From an uncultured Olegusella sp. (GTDB lineage Bacteria > Actinomycetota > Coriobacteriia > Coriobacteriales > Atopobiaceae), in NCBI RefSeq assembly GCF_947253395.1, contig NZ_CAMXYY010000093.1, positions 1 through 5,559 on the forward strand: 5,559 nt of DNA, written 5' to 3'. Position 1 is the first letter of the stretch. Each line of letters starts with the position of its first letter. The notes under the pieces were generated by a model that saw only the letters and a program-made list of their open reading frames with translations, was not told the DNA's origin and made no database searches. Shown piece by piece: positions 4,543-5,559 of the stretch. The position numbers and the translations under genes are program-made.

Positions 4543-5559
4543 ATGGCTAAAAGCAAATATAGCCTCGAGCAGTTGCGCAACATTGGCATTATGGCGCACA
4601 TCGACGCAGGTAAGACCACCACTACCGAGCGTATTTTGTATTACACGGGCAAAACCCATAAGATTGGTGAGGTCCACGAGGGCGCAGCAACCATGGACTG
4701 GATGAAGCAGGAGCAGGAGCGTGGTGTAACCATTACCTCCGCTGCTACTACGTGCTTCTGGAACGATCACGTCATTCAGATTATTGACACCCCAGGTCAC
4801 GTTGACTTTACGGCCGAGGTAGAGCGTTCTTTGCGTGTTTTGGATGGCGCGGTTGCTGTCTTTGACGCTGTCGCAGGCGTTCAGCCTCAGTCCGAGACCG
4901 TTTGGCGTCAGGCCTCCAACTATGGCGTTCCCCGCATTGCTTTCATCAATAAGTTTGACCGTGTGGGTGCTGACTTCTTCCATGCTATCGATACGATGAA
5001 GGAGCGCCTGGGTGCTAATGCCGTTGCAGCTCAGATCCCCATGGGTTCTGAGTCTAGCTTCTGGGGCATCGTTGACCTCGTCACCATGGAGGCATGGGAC
5101 TTCAAGGAAGATGCCAAGGGCATGATTTATCCTGAGGTTATGGATGCCATTCCCGAGGATTATGTTGAGCTGGCAAATGAGAAGCGCGAAGAGCTGCTTG
5201 ATGCCGCTTCTAACTACTCCGATGAACTTATGGAAGCAGTCCTTATGGAAGAGCATATCGATGTCGATATGCTCAAGGCGGCCCTCCGTAAAGGCATCCT
5301 GTCAAATGATCTAAACCTCGTCTTTGTTGGCTCTGCTTACAAGAATAAGGGCATTCAGGAGCTGCTCGACGCGGTTGTTGACTACCTGCCTAGCCCGCTT
5401 GATATCGCTGCGGCTGAGGGTACCAACCCCAAAACTGGCGAGGTTGAGCAGCGCAAAGCTGATTTTAAGGAACCCTTTGCAGCTTTGGCATTCAAGATTA
5501 TGACCGACCCTTATGTGGGTAAGCTGACCTACTTCCGCGTCTATTCTGGCCGCGCCGAT
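4543..5559 (+). CDS. fusA: Elongation factor G, 3'-truncated by the window edge
   Basis: EF-G is the cytoplasmic GTPase that moves tRNA and mRNA through the ribosome and helps split ribosomes during recycling. The first 339 residues, about half of the protein, are visible without a frameshift. They show the P-loop AHIDAGKTT (18-26), switch I QEQERGVTITSAATT (56-70), DTPGHVDF (82-89), the base-specificity motif NKFD (136-139) and GSAYKNKG (263-270). Domain II begins around PFAALAFKI (311-319). NKFD replaces the more common NKMD; the contact residues N, K and D are kept. ATG follows AGGAG (4529-4533) by nine bases, 34 bases after rpsG, so it belongs to the same operon. tuf commonly follows, beyond this window. 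Confidence 0.99.
   Translation, partial: MAKSKYSLEQLRNIGIMAHIDAGKTTTTERILYYTGKTHKIGEVHEGAATMDWMKQEQERGVTITSAATTCFWNDHVIQIIDTPGHVDFTAEVERSLRVLDGAVAVFDAVAGVQPQSETVWRQASNYGVPRIAFINKFDRVGADFFHAIDTMKERLGANAVAAQIPMGSESSFWGIVDLVTMEAWDFKEDAKGMIYPEVMDAIPEDYVELANEKREELLDAASNYSDELMEAVLMEEHIDVDMLKAALRKGILSNDLNLVFVGSAYKNKGIQELLDAVVDYLPSPLDIAAAEGTNPKTGEVEQRKADFKEPFAALAFKIMTDPYVGKLTYFRVYSGRAD

Overview
The window covers the junction between the end of the rpoBC operon and the start of the str operon. In order it holds the 3' two-thirds of rpoC (RNA polymerase beta'), a strong terminator, a 691-base repeat-rich non-coding stretch, the rpsL promoter and leader, rpsL (S12), rpsG (S7) and the first 339 codons of fusA (EF-G). 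All genes lie on the + strand, and no coding frame is interrupted.

Organism: the order rpoC-rpsL-rpsG-fusA is typical of Gram-positive bacteria. Beta' lacks the large trigger-loop insertion of proteobacteria, and S12 and S7 look actinobacterial. Moderate GC, many T-ending codons and a long acidic C-terminal extension on beta' suggest the class Coriobacteriia, perhaps the Atopobium/Lancefieldella group. This placement is inferred from sequence character and was not tested against a database.

Layout: rpoC ends at 2898 and is followed by a near-ideal intrinsic terminator (2954-2993). From 3014 to 3263 there are seven copies of a 24-base repeat, three in one orientation and four in the other. 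Most are spaced exactly 31 bases apart, and the whole forms an interrupted palindrome centred near 3128. A separate 21-base unit is repeated three times at 3339-3401. A TTGACA / 17-base spacer / TAAATT promoter (3451-3479) then starts the str operon, with a leader of about 105 bases. The -35 box sits at the end of a sequence that resembles the 24-base repeat. rpsL has a TTG start behind a strong ribosome binding site. rpsG follows after 76 bases that contain a hairpin, and fusA after 34 bases.

Function: every gene serves core transcription or translation. Beta' forms the polymerase active site, S12 and S7 are 30S proteins at the decoding centre and the head, and EF-G drives translocation. The least ordinary parts are (1) a segment resembling the C-terminal domain of the RNA polymerase alpha subunit, fused near the C-terminus of beta', (2) the helically phased inverted repeat array between two of the most highly expressed operons, and (3) arginine at S12 position 88, where lysine is usual and where substitution is linked to streptomycin resistance.
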